NCBI GenBank assembly: GCA_025943965.1
Contig: JAPCWD010000007.1
Span: forward strand, 1 to 64,000
Direction of reading: 5' to 3'
Source: Synergistaceae bacterium DZ-S4
GTDB taxonomy: Bacteria > Synergistota > Synergistia > Synergistales > Synergistaceae
DNA: 64,000 nt
How positions within the stretch are numbered: position 1 is the stretch's first letter; each line of letters starts with the position of its first letter. This document shows positions 36,291 to 43,790 of the stretch, one piece after another. Under the pieces are notes generated by a model. That model saw only the letters and a program-made list of their open reading frames with translations, made no database searches and had not been told where the DNA came from. The position numbers and the translations under genes are program-made.

Positions 36291-36752
36291 TTATCTGATC
36301 TCCGCGATGAGTTCTATTTCAACGCAGATGCCGAGCGGCAGAGAGGGTGCCGAGACAGCGCACCTTGCATGCCTGCCCTTTTCGCCGAAAAGTTCAACAA
36401 GGAGCTCGGAGGCTCCGTCAATTACATATGGCTGCTCCGTGAAATCAGGAGTACTGTTCACGAACCCGTGAATGCTTACTATCCTTTCGATCCGGTCAAG
36501 ATCACCAACTGCATTTTTCAGGACAGAAATAAGGTTTACAGCAGTTGCCCTTGCAGCCTCTTTGGCTTTCTCCTTTGAAATGCCGTCTCCGACCTTGCCG
36601 ATATAGTCGATGTACTTTCCTTTTATGCTTGGTCCCTGTCCCGAAACATATACCAGATTTCCTGCCCTCACAAAAGGAACATAACTGCCGATCGGCCTGA
36701 TGTCGGTAAAAAGCTCTATTCCCAGTTCCTTCAATCTTTCTTCAGATGTCAT
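36291..36752 (-). CDS. RidA/YjgF-family enamine/imine deaminase-like protein
   Basis: A 153-residue member of the RidA (YjgF/YER057c/UK114) superfamily: FVRAGNLVYVSGQGP, a middle RATAVNLISVLKNAVGDLDRIERIVSIHGFV and the end GRHARCAVSAPSLPLGICVEIELIAEI. RidA proteins hydrolyse reactive 2-aminoacrylate-type intermediates made by PLP enzymes. The usual catalytic Arg region (RxAVxVxxLPxxxxVEI) is seen as RCAVSAPSLPLGICVEI, so it is plausible but not certain that this subfamily keeps the deaminase activity. The ATG at 36752 is preferred to the GTG at 36761 because AAGGTGA lies just before it. The promoter and a palindromic operator-like site are upstream (36785-36823). Confidence 0.88.
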   Translation of the reverse strand: MTSEERLKELGIELFTDIRPIGSYVPFVRAGNLVYVSGQGPSIKGKYIDYIGKVGDGISKEKAKEAARATAVNLISVLKNAVGDLDRIERIVSIHGFVNSTPDFTEQPYVIDGASELLVELFGEKGRHARCAVSAPSLPLGICVEIELIAEIR

Positions 36753-36784
36753 CCCAATCACCTTTTTAATAAGAAATATTTACC

Positions 36785-36802
36785 GTTACATCCAATTGTA
36801 AC
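36785..36802. promoter_or_regulatory. Palindromic operator-like site over the ridA -10 box
   Basis: GTTACA (36785-36790), six bases, TGTAAC (36797-36802): a perfect inverted repeat of 18 bases overall. It covers the -10 box of the minus-strand ridA promoter, as repressor sites often do, and lies 39 bases upstream of the metA -35 box. The regulator is unknown. Confidence 0.5.
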
Positions 36803-36823
36803 GAGGCACCGAGCTGATGTAAA
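36795..36823 (-). promoter_or_regulatory. Promoter of ridA
   Basis: On the minus strand TTTACA (36823-36818), 17 bases, TACAAT (36800-36795). The predicted start near 36788 gives a leader of about 36 bases to the ridA ATG. Confidence 0.65.
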
Positions 36824-36840
36824 CAAATTAAAAAGAATTC

Positions 36841-36869
36841 TTGACTTTTTGACGCTGAGTCATTAGAAT
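36841..36869 (+). promoter_or_regulatory. Promoter of the metA leader
   Basis: TTGACT (36841-36846), exactly 17 bases, TAGAAT (36864-36869). The transcript would start near 36876, about 24 bases before the leader-peptide ATG and about 210 bases before metA. Confidence 0.8.
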
Positions 36870-36899
36870 TTCCGGAAACTTATCAAAGGAGGAAGCGCA

Positions 36900-36992
36900 A
36901 TGAATAAAAAAAGCGGCAATAACACGTTGATGTGCTGCATGATGATGCGCAGGAGTGCCTTTGGAGTTTATTACGGCAGTTCGCGGTCCTGA
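36900..36992 (+). CDS. Met/Cys-rich leader peptide upstream of metA
   Basis: A 30-codon ORF with a near-perfect ribosome site, AAAGGAGG (36885-36892), 7 bases before its ATG. Residues 11-16 are M-C-C-M-M-M, codons ATG TGC TGC ATG ATG ATG at 36930-36947. A consensus promoter lies just upstream, the ORF ends at TGA 36990-36992, and 28 bases later an intrinsic terminator stands before metA, the first enzyme of the methionine branch. This is the arrangement of trp/his-type leader peptides, where scarcity of the charged tRNA stalls the ribosome and lets transcription pass the terminator. GGAGTGCCTT (36952-36961) can pair with the left arm of the terminator (9 of 10 positions). A small metal-binding peptide is the main alternative reading. 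Confidence 0.7.
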   Translation: MNKKSGNNTLMCCMMMRRSAFGVYYGSSRS

Positions 36993-37020
36993 TTTGGCGC
37001 GAGATCCGATAAAAACTACT

Positions 37021-37056
37021 AAGGCAGTCCATTTAACGTATGGGCTGCCTTTTTTA
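37021..37056 (+). terminator. Intrinsic terminator (probable attenuator) in the metA leader
   Basis: AAGGCAGTCCAT (37021-37032) pairs with ATGGGCTGCCTT (37040-37051): 12 pairs with a single G-T wobble, a seven-base loop, then a T-run to 37056. It stands 33 bases before the metA ATG, with no other gene start between, so it must be passed to express metA. The left arm is also complementary to 36952-36961 in the leader ORF, which would form a competing antiterminator. Confidence 0.88.
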
Positions 37057-37088
37057 TTAGCATCAAATAACTGAAAGGGGGCATACAA

Positions 37089-38036
37089 ATGCCTATTAAG
37101 ATACCGGACAGTCTCCCTGCGACACAGACGCTTCTGAATGAAAATATTTTCGTTATGGATGAACTCCGTGCGGCCAAACAGGACATAAGGCCGCTTCAGG
37201 TAGCACTGCTCAATCTCATGCCTACCAAGATAGAAACGGAGACGCAGTTCGCGCGGCTGCTTGGCAACACCCCTCTCCAGGTGGAGCTCACGCTTCTGCA
37301 GACTGCGACTTATGAGGCAAAAAACACCAGTCGGGAGCATCTTCTCTCCTTTTATCAGACATTTGACCAGGTCTGCGGGAGGAAGTTTGACGGACTTGTC
37401 ATAACCGGAGCTCCGGTGGAACTGTTGGAATTTGAGGATGTCGAATACTGGGACGAACTGTGCAGGATAATGGAGTGGAGCAAGACCCATGTATACAGCA
37501 CCCTCCATATATGCTGGGGTGCACAGGCAGCACTCTACTACCACTATGGAATCAAAAAGTACCCGCTTCCCCAAAAACTATTCGGAGTCTTCCCTCATGA
37601 GGTGGAGTACAGGAATTCCATGCTCTTCAGGGGTTTTGACGACATTTTCATGGCTCCGCATTCACGCCATACAACGATCTGCAGGGAGGATGTCGAATCT
37701 GTGCCAGAACTGCAGATCCTTGCATCTTCGGAGGAGGCGGGGGTCTACGTCGTAAAGACAGAACAGGGGAAACAGATATTTATAACAGGGCATTCGGAAT
37801 ATGATGCAGGAACGCTTGAAAAGGAGTATCTGAGGGATAAAAACGCAGGACTGCCCATAGAGGTGCCTAAGAACTACTACCCTTGCGATGACGACACACG
37901 CAGGCCGGTCGTAAGCTGGAAGAGCAGCGCCAACCTTCTCTTTATGAACTGGCTCAACTACTTTGTATATCAGACCACTCCATTTGAGCTTGACGCCATT
38001 GGCACGGAAAGAGAAAGTGAATGGTTGAAGCAATAA
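37089..38036 (+). CDS. metA: Homoserine O-acyltransferase MetA (predicted O-acetyltransferase)
   Basis: First committed enzyme of methionine synthesis: moves an acyl group from acyl-CoA to the hydroxyl of homoserine. The protein has 315 residues, and numbering matches E. coli MetA without gaps at the key sites: Lys47, the nucleophile Cys142 (in [11 protein letters not shown]), His235 and Glu237 (in ITGHSEYD). Position 111 is Glu (GAPVELLEF). In the family Gly111 goes with succinyl-CoA and Glu111 with acetyl-CoA, so the likely product is O-acetylhomoserine. The ribosome site is AAAGGGGG. Expression is probably controlled by the leader peptide and terminator upstream. No other methionine-synthesis genes are in the window. 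Confidence 0.94.
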   Translation: MPIKIPDSLPATQTLLNENIFVMDELRAAKQDIRPLQVALLNLMPTKIETETQFARLLGNTPLQVELTLLQTATYEAKNTSREHLLSFYQTFDQVCGRKFDGLVITGAPVELLEFEDVEYWDELCRIMEWSKTHVYSTLHICWGAQAALYYHYGIKKYPLPQKLFGVFPHEVEYRNSMLFRGFDDIFMAPHSRHTTICREDVESVPELQILASSEEAGVYVVKTEQGKQIFITGHSEYDAGTLEKEYLRDKNAGLPIEVPKNYYPCDDDTRRPVVSWKSSANLLFMNWLNYFVYQTTPFELDAIGTERESEWLKQ

Positions 38037-38058
38037 TTATATTGAGAGGGTAAAAAGA

Positions 38059-38104
38059 GGCCGTTTCTGTAAATTCTTCCTATTCAAAGTTTACAGTAAC
38101 GGCC
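38059..38104. terminator. Terminator between convergent metA and the CDGSH gene
   Basis: GGCCGTT.CTGTAAA (38059-38073) pairs with TTTACAG.AACGGCC (38090-38104), a 14-base-pair stem with one T-T mismatch and a 16-base loop. On the minus strand it is followed by TCTTTTT, a proper tail; on the plus strand the tail is a weaker TTATATTATT. It probably works in both directions. Confidence 0.78.
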
Positions 38105-38159
38105 TTATATTATTCTAAGATTTTAGAGATTTTAGATTTTAACTATATATAAGTTGATT

Positions 38160-38864
38160 TTAGCTGCATGTGCTGCACTTATCCTTAAAATTGGCCTCTA
38201 CATGAGTGCCGTCGCAAAATGGCTTGATCTTTGATTTCCCGCATCTGCAGAGCACTATCCGGTTTCTTTGCTCGTATTCGGTACCGTCCGCGGAGATCAG
38301 AGGTATGCCTCCTTTGACGTATAACCCACCGCTGACGTAATTTTCGGGATCCTGGGTTATATCTATTGAGGGTCCAAGCTCCGGTTCTATGCATGAGCCG
38401 TCCTTCGCAAGGGCCGTAAGTCTCCCTGCGGGGCATTCAGAGGCGGACTTGACTGCCTCGCAAATAATTTTTTCGGAGTTGTCGTCGCATGAGGCGAGAT
38501 ACCACGCGTCTCCCTTTTCCCTGTAGCAAAATCTGGCACCGGCGCATCTTCCGTCGTCAAGGAGGTCGACGTTCCTGCCTTTAATGAGCTCAGATCTTTC
38601 CCTGTAGGGTTTTTTTGAGGCAGTTTCGGTCCCGTCAAAACCGGTCTCTGAATGGCTGCCGTCGCAGAAGGGATGCTTTTTTGAAGCTCCGCACCGGCAT
38701 AGGGCGTAAGCTTCCTCATGTGCTATCTCTCCGCCATCCTCCCATACATATTTTGCATCCTTTGACTTGTCCTCCTCAGGCCGGATTATCTTTTCCGAGA
38801 GGTCAACATTGCCTGTTACGACATATGGGCCGTTTTTTATGATCCTGATCTTTTTTTCGTTCAT
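38160..38864 (-). CDS. Double-CDGSH iron-sulfur protein with central ferredoxin-like domain
   Basis: A 234-residue soluble protein with three predicted cluster-binding parts. Two CDGSH domains hold 2Fe-2S clusters by three Cys and one His: CRCGASKKHPFCDGSH at about 57-72 and CRCGKSKIKPFCDGTH at about 206-221. Between them lies a divergent 4Fe-4S mono-cluster domain (CAGARFC, then ASC and SECPAG, about 108-150). A last CSTC pair ends the protein. Proteins of this build exist in many bacteria, but their role is unknown; redox or iron-sulfur handling is inferred. It overlaps the upstream exported-protein gene by 4 bases, so the two are coupled. Confidence 0.88.
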   Translation of the reverse strand: MNEKKIRIIKNGPYVVTGNVDLSEKIIRPEEDKSKDAKYVWEDGGEIAHEEAYALCRCGASKKHPFCDGSHSETGFDGTETASKKPYRERSELIKGRNVDLLDDGRCAGARFCYREKGDAWYLASCDDNSEKIICEAVKSASECPAGRLTALAKDGSCIEPELGPSIDITQDPENYVSGGLYVKGGIPLISADGTEYEQRNRIVLCRCGKSKIKPFCDGTHVEANFKDKCSTCS

Positions 38865-39361
38865 TTCTGTTCTTCCGCCTTATCCTCGCGAAGTATTTCG
38901 GTAATAAGGACCTCAGCCGCCGATATCATCTCTTCCTCCGCAGCGATATTTGATTCCAGAGTCAGGGTGCCTTTATTGCCCGCTTTGACAGAGATGCTGA
39001 AGCCCGTTACCGGATGGTGTTCCAGTATGGATCTCTGACCGGTGACAGAGAGGGTCCTGTATGATGCCCCCGATCCAATCGGGCCGTCATCGGCGGAAAT
39101 GGTCTTGTCGGGGGGGGACCATCCCTTGTCTCCCGACCCCTCCATCCATACCGCGTGGAAAGGCACGCCAAATGTATTTCTGTAGCTGCGTTCAAGCCAG
39201 AAGCCCCTCTTCCCCGAGACCGTATCGAATTCCGTCTTTCTAAGCTCACCGTTTATCCACCCACGTATCTCAGGAAGGGCATCTCTCATCTGGGCTGAAG
39301 AAATTGAGATACTTAGGATGATCATTGACACAGCAAGTGAAAATATTGTCGTTTTTTTCAT
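38861..39361 (-). CDS. Exported protein of unknown function
   Basis: A 166-residue protein with a clear signal peptide: MKK, a hydrophobic stretch to about residue 20, and likely cleavage after SSA (residue 22). The mature part has no cysteine, so it is not a lipoprotein. It contains a Trp/Gly/Asp-rich middle (GFWLERSYRNTFGVPFHAVWMEGSGDKGW) that I do not recognise. The start at 39361 is chosen because GGAGGTG lies just upstream and a proper signal peptide follows; the frame stays open further upstream. A minus-strand TATAAT at about 39393-39388 may be its -10. It is translationally coupled to the CDGSH gene. Confidence 0.75.
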   Translation of the reverse strand: MKKTTIFSLAVSMIILSISISSAQMRDALPEIRGWINGELRKTEFDTVSGKRGFWLERSYRNTFGVPFHAVWMEGSGDKGWSPPDKTISADDGPIGSGASYRTLSVTGQRSILEHHPVTGFSISVKAGNKGTLTLESNIAAEEEMISAAEVLITEILREDKAEEQK

Positions 39362-39401
39362 GAAGCACACCTCCGATGCCCTAATATTATACAGCGCAAA
39401 G

Positions 39402-39430
39402 TGGAAAGATTGTCCCTCAGGGCATATAAT
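39402..39430 (+). promoter_or_regulatory. Candidate promoter of the miaB run
   Basis: TGGAAA (39402-39407), 17 bases, TATAAT (39425-39430). The -10 is perfect, the -35 weak. The start near 39437 leaves about 30 bases to the TTG start of miaB and argues against longer N-terminal forms of that protein. Confidence 0.5.
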
Positions 39431-39467
39431 GCCTAGGGTGAACAAACAGGATAAAGGGGATAAAAGT

Positions 39468-40781
39468 TTGAAAAGCTTTGCAATAAGGGTATTTGGTTGT
39501 CAGATGAACTCCTATGACGGTGACAGGATAAGGACTTCCATGATCCATCTGGGCTGGACAGAGAGCCCAGAGGAAGAGGCTGACGTGGTGGTCCTCGTAA
39601 CTTGCAGCATAAGGGAAAAGGCCGAACAGAAAGTCGTAAGTGAGATAGGGCGCTATAACCTCAGGTACAGGAATACAGGATCTCCTGCGGTAGTGCTCGT
39701 AGGCTGCATGGCACAGAGGATAGGGCTTCAGGTCGCAAAAAAATTCCAATGTGTCAGGCTCGTTTCCGGCCCGAGACACCTGGGACTGGTCCCTCAGGGA
39801 ATACAGGATGTCCTGGCCGACGGCGCACAGAGATTTTTCATGGATGAAGACCCCAGGGCGCTTGAAGACCTGGAAGTGGTACCGACTGAACGGATCAATC
39901 CATACAAAGCCTACGTAACGATAACCTACGGGTGTGACAGGTTCTGTACCTACTGCATAGTCCCCTATGTCAGGGGCAGGCTCCAGTCCCGCGACCACAG
40001 TGAGATAATCAGGGAGTGCTGTGAACTGGCAGCATCTGGAGTGTCGGAGATAACTCTCCTCGGACAGAATGTCGATGCCTACGGAAAGGATAAAAAAGGT
40101 GAGTACGGTTTCGCCTCTCTTTTAAAAGATGTTTCCGGAACAGAGGGCATCAGGCGACTCCGCTTTGCCACATCTCATCCCAGGGATTTTGACGAAGACA
40201 TACTTGAGGTAATGAAGTCAACTCCGTCGATATGCCGTGCAGTCAACCTCCCTGTCCAGTCGGGAAGCGACAGGATACTTAAGGAAATGAACAGGGGATA
40301 TACCAGGGACCAGTACATCGGCCTCGTACAAAAGATATGCTCGGAGCTTCCGGGCGTCTGTCTTACAACAGACCTTATAGTAGGCTTTCCAAATGAAACA
40401 GAAGATGATTTCAAGGATTCATATGACCTGCTAAATCAACTCAGGTTCGACATAGTACATACTGCGGCCTACTCACCCAGAGAAGGCACAAAGGCAGCAG
40501 CTATGGAAGGCCAGATAGACAACAGAGTGAAAGCTGACAGGCTAAACAGGGTCAATGCCCTGCAGTCCCGTCTTGCCCGTGAAATAAACGAAAAGTATGT
40601 AGGCAGTGAAGTCGAAATATTGGTAGACGGGACTGCACCAAGGGGAGAGAACGCGCTTCAGGGCAGGACAAAGACTGACAAAGTTGTCATCGTCAAAGGT
40701 CCTCGTGAAATGATGGGGAAGTATATCCGTGTTAAAATCGTCAGGGCCAGCCACTGGTCCCTGGAAGGAGAAATCATATAG
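39468..40781 (+). CDS. miaB: tRNA-2-methylthio-N6-dimethylallyladenosine synthase
   Basis: Radical-SAM enzyme that adds the methylthio group to i6A37 of tRNAs reading UNN codons. The protein has 437 residues: an N-terminal methylthiotransferase domain with the three Cys of the auxiliary cluster (FGCQMN, TCSIREKAEQK, VGCMAQR), the radical-SAM core with CDRFCTYC, and a C-terminal TRAM domain (about 370-435). The TTG at 39468 is preferred because AAAGGGGA lies 7 bases upstream and the family start follows at once; the frame is open back to 39318. It heads the run to gatB. Confidence 0.93.
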   Translation: MKSFAIRVFGCQMNSYDGDRIRTSMIHLGWTESPEEEADVVVLVTCSIREKAEQKVVSEIGRYNLRYRNTGSPAVVLVGCMAQRIGLQVAKKFQCVRLVSGPRHLGLVPQGIQDVLADGAQRFFMDEDPRALEDLEVVPTERINPYKAYVTITYGCDRFCTYCIVPYVRGRLQSRDHSEIIRECCELAASGVSEITLLGQNVDAYGKDKKGEYGFASLLKDVSGTEGIRRLRFATSHPRDFDEDILEVMKSTPSICRAVNLPVQSGSDRILKEMNRGYTRDQYIGLVQKICSELPGVCLTTDLIVGFPNETEDDFKDSYDLLNQLRFDIVHTAAYSPREGTKAAAMEGQIDNRVKADRLNRVNALQSRLAREINEKYVGSEVEILVDGTAPRGENALQGRTKTDKVVIVKGPREMMGKYIRVKIVRASHWSLEGEII

Positions 40782-40796
40782 AAAAGGGGTCTTCTG

Positions 40797-41507
40797 ATGT
40801 ATGGAGAGGGCGGGAACAGACGAAACTATTTATTTATATTCCTGGGGTTGCTCTGTTTTATAGGAGCGACTATACTTCTTCACTCCTTCAAAGGACGCTT
40901 CGGGCAGGATACAGCAGGGAAGATGACTGTTGAAATGATGCCTGTCATGGAGGACACCATAGATGTTTCCGCTTCGGAACAGCAAGCATCGTCATTACAG
41001 GCGGTCTATGGAGAGACGGCAAGCTCTGATGCAGAAAAAAAAGAGTGGGTGATCTACATAACCGGCTCTGTCAAAAAACCGGGCGTCTACAGGATACCTG
41101 AGGGAGCGAGGGTATATCAGGCCCTTGAGGCGGCAGGCGGCTTTACTCCCGAAGCCGACCGGGATGCCGTCAACCTTGCGGCGATGCTGCAGGACGGCGC
41201 CCATATCAAATTTCCTGCCGTGGGAGAGGAAGTTCCGCAACAGGTGCCGACCGCTCCCGCTGCGCCAATTTCGGGAACAGAGGGAAACTCAGACACACAA
41301 ACATCTCAGGAGCTTATAAACATCAATACTGCTATGAAAGAAGATCTGGAAAAACTCCCCGGAGTCGGTCCGAAAACTGCTCAGCTGATAATCGACCATA
41401 GGGAGAAAAACGGGGCTTACAAAAGAAAAGAGGATCTTCTGCTCATCAAAGGCATAGGGCCCGCAAAGTTTGATGCAGTCAAGAATTTAGTGACAGTTGC
41501 GCAATAA
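40797..41507 (+). CDS. comEA: ComEA-like DNA-binding protein (SLBB + helix-hairpin-helix)
   Basis: Membrane-anchored DNA receptor of natural transformation. The protein has 236 residues: one membrane segment at about 11-29, a low-complexity spacer, an SLBB domain (about 82-140, VYITGSVKKPGVYRIPEGARVYQALEAAGGF), a second spacer, and a tandem helix-hairpin-helix domain (about 172-235, ININTAMKEDLEKLPGVGPKTAQLIIDHRE). This is the standard ComEA plan. comEC overlaps its end by 11 bases. Confidence 0.9.
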   Translation: MYGEGGNRRNYLFIFLGLLCFIGATILLHSFKGRFGQDTAGKMTVEMMPVMEDTIDVSASEQQASSLQAVYGETASSDAEKKEWVIYITGSVKKPGVYRIPEGARVYQALEAAGGFTPEADRDAVNLAAMLQDGAHIKFPAVGEEVPQQVPTAPAAPISGTEGNSDTQTSQELININTAMKEDLEKLPGVGPKTAQLIIDHREKNGAYKRKEDLLLIKGIGPAKFDAVKNLVTVAQ

Positions 41508-42927
41508 AAGAAACGGCCCTCTCTCATACGCACCTGCATTCGCTGCGTTGCTCGGCATATCTTTTTCGCTGCTGGCATACTCATCCGGACACTCACTTCT
41601 TATATCTGTCATGATATCAGTGCTTACGGTCTCTTCGTGGATATTTTTCGGGACTTCCGACCCTACGGAGGGCTGGGGAACGGAATTTATCTTCGTAATT
41701 ATTGTAACAGCCGCAGTCTCATTATCGCTGAACCTGAGGATGTCATGCGAACCGGCCGTTCCTTCAACGATACGCTCTGAAGGCAAGGTGCTCCTCAACA
41801 GGGCATGGGGACGAAGACGGGCCCTGCTGATCTCGACATCATACGGGAAGATGGCGGCCTATATGCACCGCTCTTCAGCGCCGGCGGAGGGATCCGGGGT
41901 GAGGGTGAGAGCTGCACTCTTTGATTTCAGGAGGGCTGATGCAGGGGGAGGCTTCGATGAATACCTTTTTTGGAGATCGAAGGGAGCCGTAAAAAGGATG
42001 ATCCCCCTTGAGCTTGAAGTGACCTCTCCTCCTGCCGGCATCCACAAATGGAGAAACTTTCTGGAGACAAAAATTGAGGACGGTCTTCCTGATCTAATGT
42101 CTGGATACATGCTGGCGCTCACCCTTGGGATAAGGGACAAAAAGCTGACCGAGCGTCACAGGGAGGCCGGAACGGTCCATCTCCTGGCGGTCTCAGGTTT
42201 TCATGTTGGAATACTCGCCGCGATGGCGGGGTTTTTTCTTAAAAGAGGGAAGATCAAGATCCTGACGATATCTGTGCTTATATGGTCTTATCTTGCACTT
42301 GCGGGGTTTCCGCCAGGTGGGATAAGGGCGGGGATAATGCTGCAGGTATATCTGCTGGGATTATTTTTGGGCAAACCTTCCCGGCCGTTCAACAGCGTAA
42401 GCGTGGCAGGCATCATAATGCTTATCTGCGACCCATGGACATTTCATGACATAGGATGGCGGCTTTCGATGCTCGCGGCACTCTCGGTCTGTGCTTCTGT
42501 CGGCATAGCCAGGCAGAATTGGGCCGGAGCTCTTCTCGGATCTGCTGCGGTCTGGTTCGTTACGGCTCCCGTCATTGCCTCGGCCTTTGGAGAAGTTCCT
42601 GTTGTGGGGCTGATGATCAACATAGCGGCAATACCTCTGTTTACGGTCATATTTCCTCTGGTCTTTTTCTTTTCTCTCCCTGCCTTCTTCGGGCTGCCTT
42701 TAAGCCATGAGATAGCATCAATGTGCGAATATTTGCTTGAGAGCTGGGACATCCTGTCCGGAAAGCTCGTTGAACTTATGCCGTTAAGCGTAGTTTCGAC
42801 ACTGCCTCTTGCCGCCTTTGCATCGTTCATTTTCTTTGCCTCTGCTTTATACGCTTCAGGGGCAACTCTTAAAAAGATCCCGCTCCCTGCCCTTATGTTT
42901 TCTCTTCTGGTCCTCTTATTCGCCTGA
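41497..42927 (+). CDS. comEC: ComEC/Rec2-like DNA uptake channel, short form without nuclease domain
   Basis: Inner-membrane channel for single-stranded DNA in transformation. The protein has 476 residues with an N-terminal DUF4131-like region and the competence domain (from about 190): MSGYMLALTLGIRDKKLT, HLLAVSGFHVGILAAM and FPPGGIRAGIML-type FPPGGIRAG. About ten membrane helices. Full-length ComEC proteins of 700-800 residues carry a C-terminal metallo-beta-lactamase-like domain thought to cut one strand; here the frame simply ends after the last helix, with no trace of that domain before coaX. The TTG start overlaps comEA; its ribosome site is weak. Confidence 0.85.
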   Translation: MRNKRNGPLSYAPAFAALLGISFSLLAYSSGHSLLISVMISVLTVSSWIFFGTSDPTEGWGTEFIFVIIVTAAVSLSLNLRMSCEPAVPSTIRSEGKVLLNRAWGRRRALLISTSYGKMAAYMHRSSAPAEGSGVRVRAALFDFRRADAGGGFDEYLFWRSKGAVKRMIPLELEVTSPPAGIHKWRNFLETKIEDGLPDLMSGYMLALTLGIRDKKLTERHREAGTVHLLAVSGFHVGILAAMAGFFLKRGKIKILTISVLIWSYLALAGFPPGGIRAGIMLQVYLLGLFLGKPSRPFNSVSVAGIIMLICDPWTFHDIGWRLSMLAALSVCASVGIARQNWAGALLGSAAVWFVTAPVIASAFGEVPVVGLMINIAAIPLFTVIFPLVFFFSLPAFFGLPLSHEIASMCEYLLESWDILSGKLVELMPLSVVSTLPLAAFASFIFFASALYASGATLKKIPLPALMFSLLVLLFA

Positions 42928-43022
42928 TTGTTGTAAAATAAGGAGAATCTTTGCTCAAATGAATGATATTTCAGTTGGTCAGGCTGATCGCAGCCAAAAA
43001 TAACCTGTCGGAGGAATGATAT

Positions 43023-43790
43023 ATGCTTCTCGTGCTCGACGTGGGAAACACAAATATAGTAATGGGCATATTTGAAGGCGAAGATCTTATCAAACATTGG
43101 AGGCTGACTTCTAAGAAGCAGACGGCAGACGAGGTGGGATTCATGACCCTTGGTCTTCTGGGTGCGTCGGGGATTTCGAAAGACAGCATAAAGGCCTCAG
43201 TATATGCAAGTGTTGTCCCTTCACTTGACGAGATGTTCATGGATGGGATAAACAACTACATCGGAGTTCCCTGCCTTAAGGTGACGGCCGAGCTTGACAC
43301 GGGCCTTGAGGTGAGACTGAAGAATCCTGCCGGCCTGGGAGCTGACAGGCTTCTCAACGCAGTCGCGGGAGTTCAGAAGTATGGAGCGCCTCTTGTGGTG
43401 GTCGACCTTGGAACTGCGATAACCCTGGATGTGATATCCGCTGACGGAGCATACATAGGGGGTACGATAGCCCCTGGGATGGAACTTGGCATGGAATCCC
43501 TCTTTTCACGTACCGCAAAGCTGCCCCAGATAGCCCTTGAGGCACCGGTACACTACATAGGGGGAGACACTACAGAGGCTATTCAGTCGGGAATAGTTTA
43601 CGGTACGGTCGGCCTTGTCGATACCCTGCTCAGGGGAGTTTTCAAGGAACTGGGCGGACCATGCAGGGTCGTCGCGACAGGCGGACACGCCGAGATACTA
43701 GCCATGCACTCCGAGATGGTCAGAGAGGTCGACCAGTGGCTTACGATAGAGGGTCTCAGGATAATATATGAACGAAACAGATTTGAATAA
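43023..43790 (+). CDS. coaX: Type III pantothenate kinase
   Basis: Phosphorylates pantothenate, the first step to coenzyme A, in the CoaX form that is not inhibited by CoA. The protein has 255 residues of the ASKHA fold: phosphate 1 loop LLVLDVGNTNIVMG, phosphate 2 region LVVVDLGTAITLDVIS, IGGTIAPGMELGMESLF, and VVATGGHAEI near the end. GGAGG lies 8 bases before the ATG. A 14-codon ORF (42960-43004) in its leader is probably chance. Its last 23 bases overlap the dus gene. Confidence 0.93.
   Translation: MLLVLDVGNTNIVMGIFEGEDLIKHWRLTSKKQTADEVGFMTLGLLGASGISKDSIKASVYASVVPSLDEMFMDGINNYIGVPCLKVTAELDTGLEVRLKNPAGLGADRLLNAVAGVQKYGAPLVVVDLGTAITLDVISADGAYIGGTIAPGMELGMESLFSRTAKLPQIALEAPVHYIGGDTTEAIQSGIVYGTVGLVDTLLRGVFKELGGPCRVVATGGHAEILAMHSEMVREVDQWLTIEGLRIIYERNRFE

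Noticed and set aside
42960-43004. A 14-codon ORF in the coaX leader as a possible leader peptide
   Set aside because: The nearest ribosome site is about 15 bases away, codons are unremarkable and there is no terminator before coaX.
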